In this document: positions 39,563-40,308 of the stretch, piece by piece
Position numbering within the stretch: position 1 is the stretch's first letter
How the letters are laid out: each line of letters opens with the position of its first letter
Assembly: GCA_002311915.1 (NCBI GenBank)
Contig: DCAF01000051.1
Location: 1,102 to 41,409 of the forward strand
From: Sulfurovum sp. UBA1140
GTDB taxonomy: Bacteria; Campylobacterota; Campylobacteria; Campylobacterales; Sulfurovaceae
Length of the DNA stretch: 40,308 nucleotides
Reading direction: 5' to 3'
Notes under the pieces: model-generated
What the model was told of the DNA's origin: nothing
The model's input: only the letters and a program-made list of their open reading frames with translations
The model's database searches: none
Translations under genes and position numbers: made by a program

Positions 39563-40228
39563 ATGAAAAAAAAGATTATATCAACACTTTTAGTATGTGG
39601 ACTAACAACAGGATTACAAGCAGGTGGTGACATTGGTGGTGCTGTTAGTTTTGAAAATAGTGATTTAATTGATGCCAATAACGAGAGTTCAGTACAAGTA
39701 GTAGAGTCTAAAAAGATTGTTGAAGAGGTTAAGAAAGAGGTCAAAGAAGAGATTAAAGTTGTTGAAGCTCCTAAAAAAGCTAAAAACTTCTATATGGTAG
39801 CCAAAGGTATCTATACAATGGGTGATGAAGTTGATAATCTTGATGCCGACTCTGGATATGGAGCAGGTATTGATTTTGGGTATCGATTGGGTGGAGGTTT
39901 TGCTAGCGAGTTGGGCTTTGCTTTTTCTAAAAGTGCGTTAAATAATCCAGCAGAGAATGAAATTTCATCAAAAACAGCTGGATTGAGTTTGGTTTATACT
40001 TATGATGTTGCCAAAGCGATTGGTGTTTTTGCTAAAGTAGGTTATATATATGAGCAACAGAAGATTGATTCACTTAATATTGATGACGATGATTCAGGTG
40101 TTTCGTATGGAGCAGGTGTAGAGTATAAGATTAACGATGATTATGGTGTGGTTGCCGAGTATCAAGGTTCAACCATAGATTCTCTTCGTGGAGATACAGC
40201 ATCATTAGGGCTTATGTATAACTTTTAA
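39563..40228 (+). CDS. Small outer-membrane beta-barrel protein
   Basis: A 221-aa OmpA-type/OMP beta-barrel protein. A signal peptide (MKKKIISTLLVCGLTTGLQA) is followed by an acidic/Lys coiled linker (KKIVEEVKKEVKEEIKVVEA, about 50-70) and an eight-strand-like barrel (about 74-221) with alternating aromatic/glycine pattern and a C-terminal Phe (SLGLMYNF), the usual barrel-assembly signal. The linker could extend into the periplasm towards peptidoglycan or form trimers. AAAGGAGAACGA lies before the ATG. It stands alone after the serine operon. Function beyond outer membrane location is unknown. Confidence 0.88.
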   Translation: MKKKIISTLLVCGLTTGLQAGGDIGGAVSFENSDLIDANNESSVQVVESKKIVEEVKKEVKEEIKVVEAPKKAKNFYMVAKGIYTMGDEVDNLDADSGYGAGIDFGYRLGGGFASELGFAFSKSALNNPAENEISSKTAGLSLVYTYDVAKAIGVFAKVGYIYEQQKIDSLNIDDDDSGVSYGAGVEYKINDDYGVVAEYQGSTIDSLRGDTASLGLMYNF

Positions 40229-40235
40229 TTCTATA

Positions 40236-40270
40236 CTCTCACTTCACTTTATAGGGGGAGTGGGTGAGAG
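40236..40270 (+). terminator. Hairpin after the outer-membrane protein gene
   Basis: CTCTCAC (40236-40242) and GTGAGAG (40264-40270) form a 7-bp stem, extended by CAC/GTG inside it. It starts seven bases after the stop codon. Followed by GTTTAAG rather than a long T run, so the terminator role is probable rather than certain. Confidence 0.5.
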
Positions 40271-40308
40271 GTTTAAGTACCTACCCAAAATTAATTTCAA
40301 ATCGATTT

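Noticed and set aside
1..40308. CRISPR array or complete insertion sequence
   Set aside because: No regularly spaced direct repeats with unique spacers, and no transposase frame on either strand; only hairpin relics and the palindromic elements.

Overview
The window looks like chromosomal DNA of a member of the Campylobacterota (formerly Epsilonproteobacteria), probably a free-living sulfur/hydrogen-type lineage such as a Sulfurovum or Sulfurimonas relative. The base composition is AT-rich. Several gene blocks match orders I know from Campylobacter jejuni and Helicobacter pylori: plsY-folB-cosR/hsrA-ferredoxin-ppx, murD-mraY-gpmI, and argS-tatA-gmk-acidic protein. The polysulfide-reductase-type molybdoenzyme and the bacteriohemerythrin suggest life across oxygen and redox gradients. 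The genus is an inference.

Layout. 1-2100 (minus): a coiled-coil protein and a HipA/HipB-type module in reversed gene order. 2200-4800 (plus): batC and batD of the Bat system and a small Cys-rich protein. 4890-9913 (plus): plsY, folB, a CosR/HsrA-type regulator with an adjacent histidine kinase, a likely IS200/IS605 relic, a ferredoxin and Ppx/GppA. 9926-13461 (minus): a glycosidase-like protein, tRNA-Phe, murD and mraY, divergent from gpmI. 15093-16388: two paralogous TerB-like genes flanking a hemerythrin. 16394-20611 (minus): a membrane protein, argS, tatA, gmk and a receiver-plus-acidic-linker protein. 20759-22713 (plus): DedA and an AAA ATPase/nuclease of mobile type. 22715-23084: a gene graveyard with two truncated genes around a palindromic repeat. 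23103-26090 (minus): a metal-efflux-like module (FixH/YtkA-like lipoprotein, TolC-like channel, CusB-like adaptor, HMA protein) without its RND pump. 26706-28506 (minus): a two-component system. 28556-33634 (minus): an iron-sulfur/NrfD/molybdopterin respiratory complex in the order B-C-A. 33877-36731 (minus): a histidine kinase, a small coiled coil, dapE and a thioredoxin-like lipoprotein. 37027-40228 (plus): serC, serA and a small outer-membrane beta-barrel protein.

The most interesting thing I see is a family of about 50-bp palindromic elements (22843-22892, 24401-24450, 26160-26220, 39307-39356). They share a structure with compensating base changes. One copy sits inside the signal-peptide region of the CusB-like gene and is read in frame; there the stop codon present in two other copies has become a sense codon. 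This resembles Rickettsia palindromic elements. The same neighbourhood shows other signs of decay or unusual expression: an ATA-initiated TolC-like gene, an ATT-initiated histidine kinase overlapping its response regulator's stop codon, a missing pump gene and two gene remnants.

Other points: the CosR/HsrA-type regulator keeps its phospho-acceptor Asp and has a kinase partner, unlike the orphan forms in Helicobacter and Campylobacter; the HipA kinase has an Ala-Ile-Ala loop where autophosphorylated serines normally sit. No CRISPR array, rRNA or complete transposase gene was seen.
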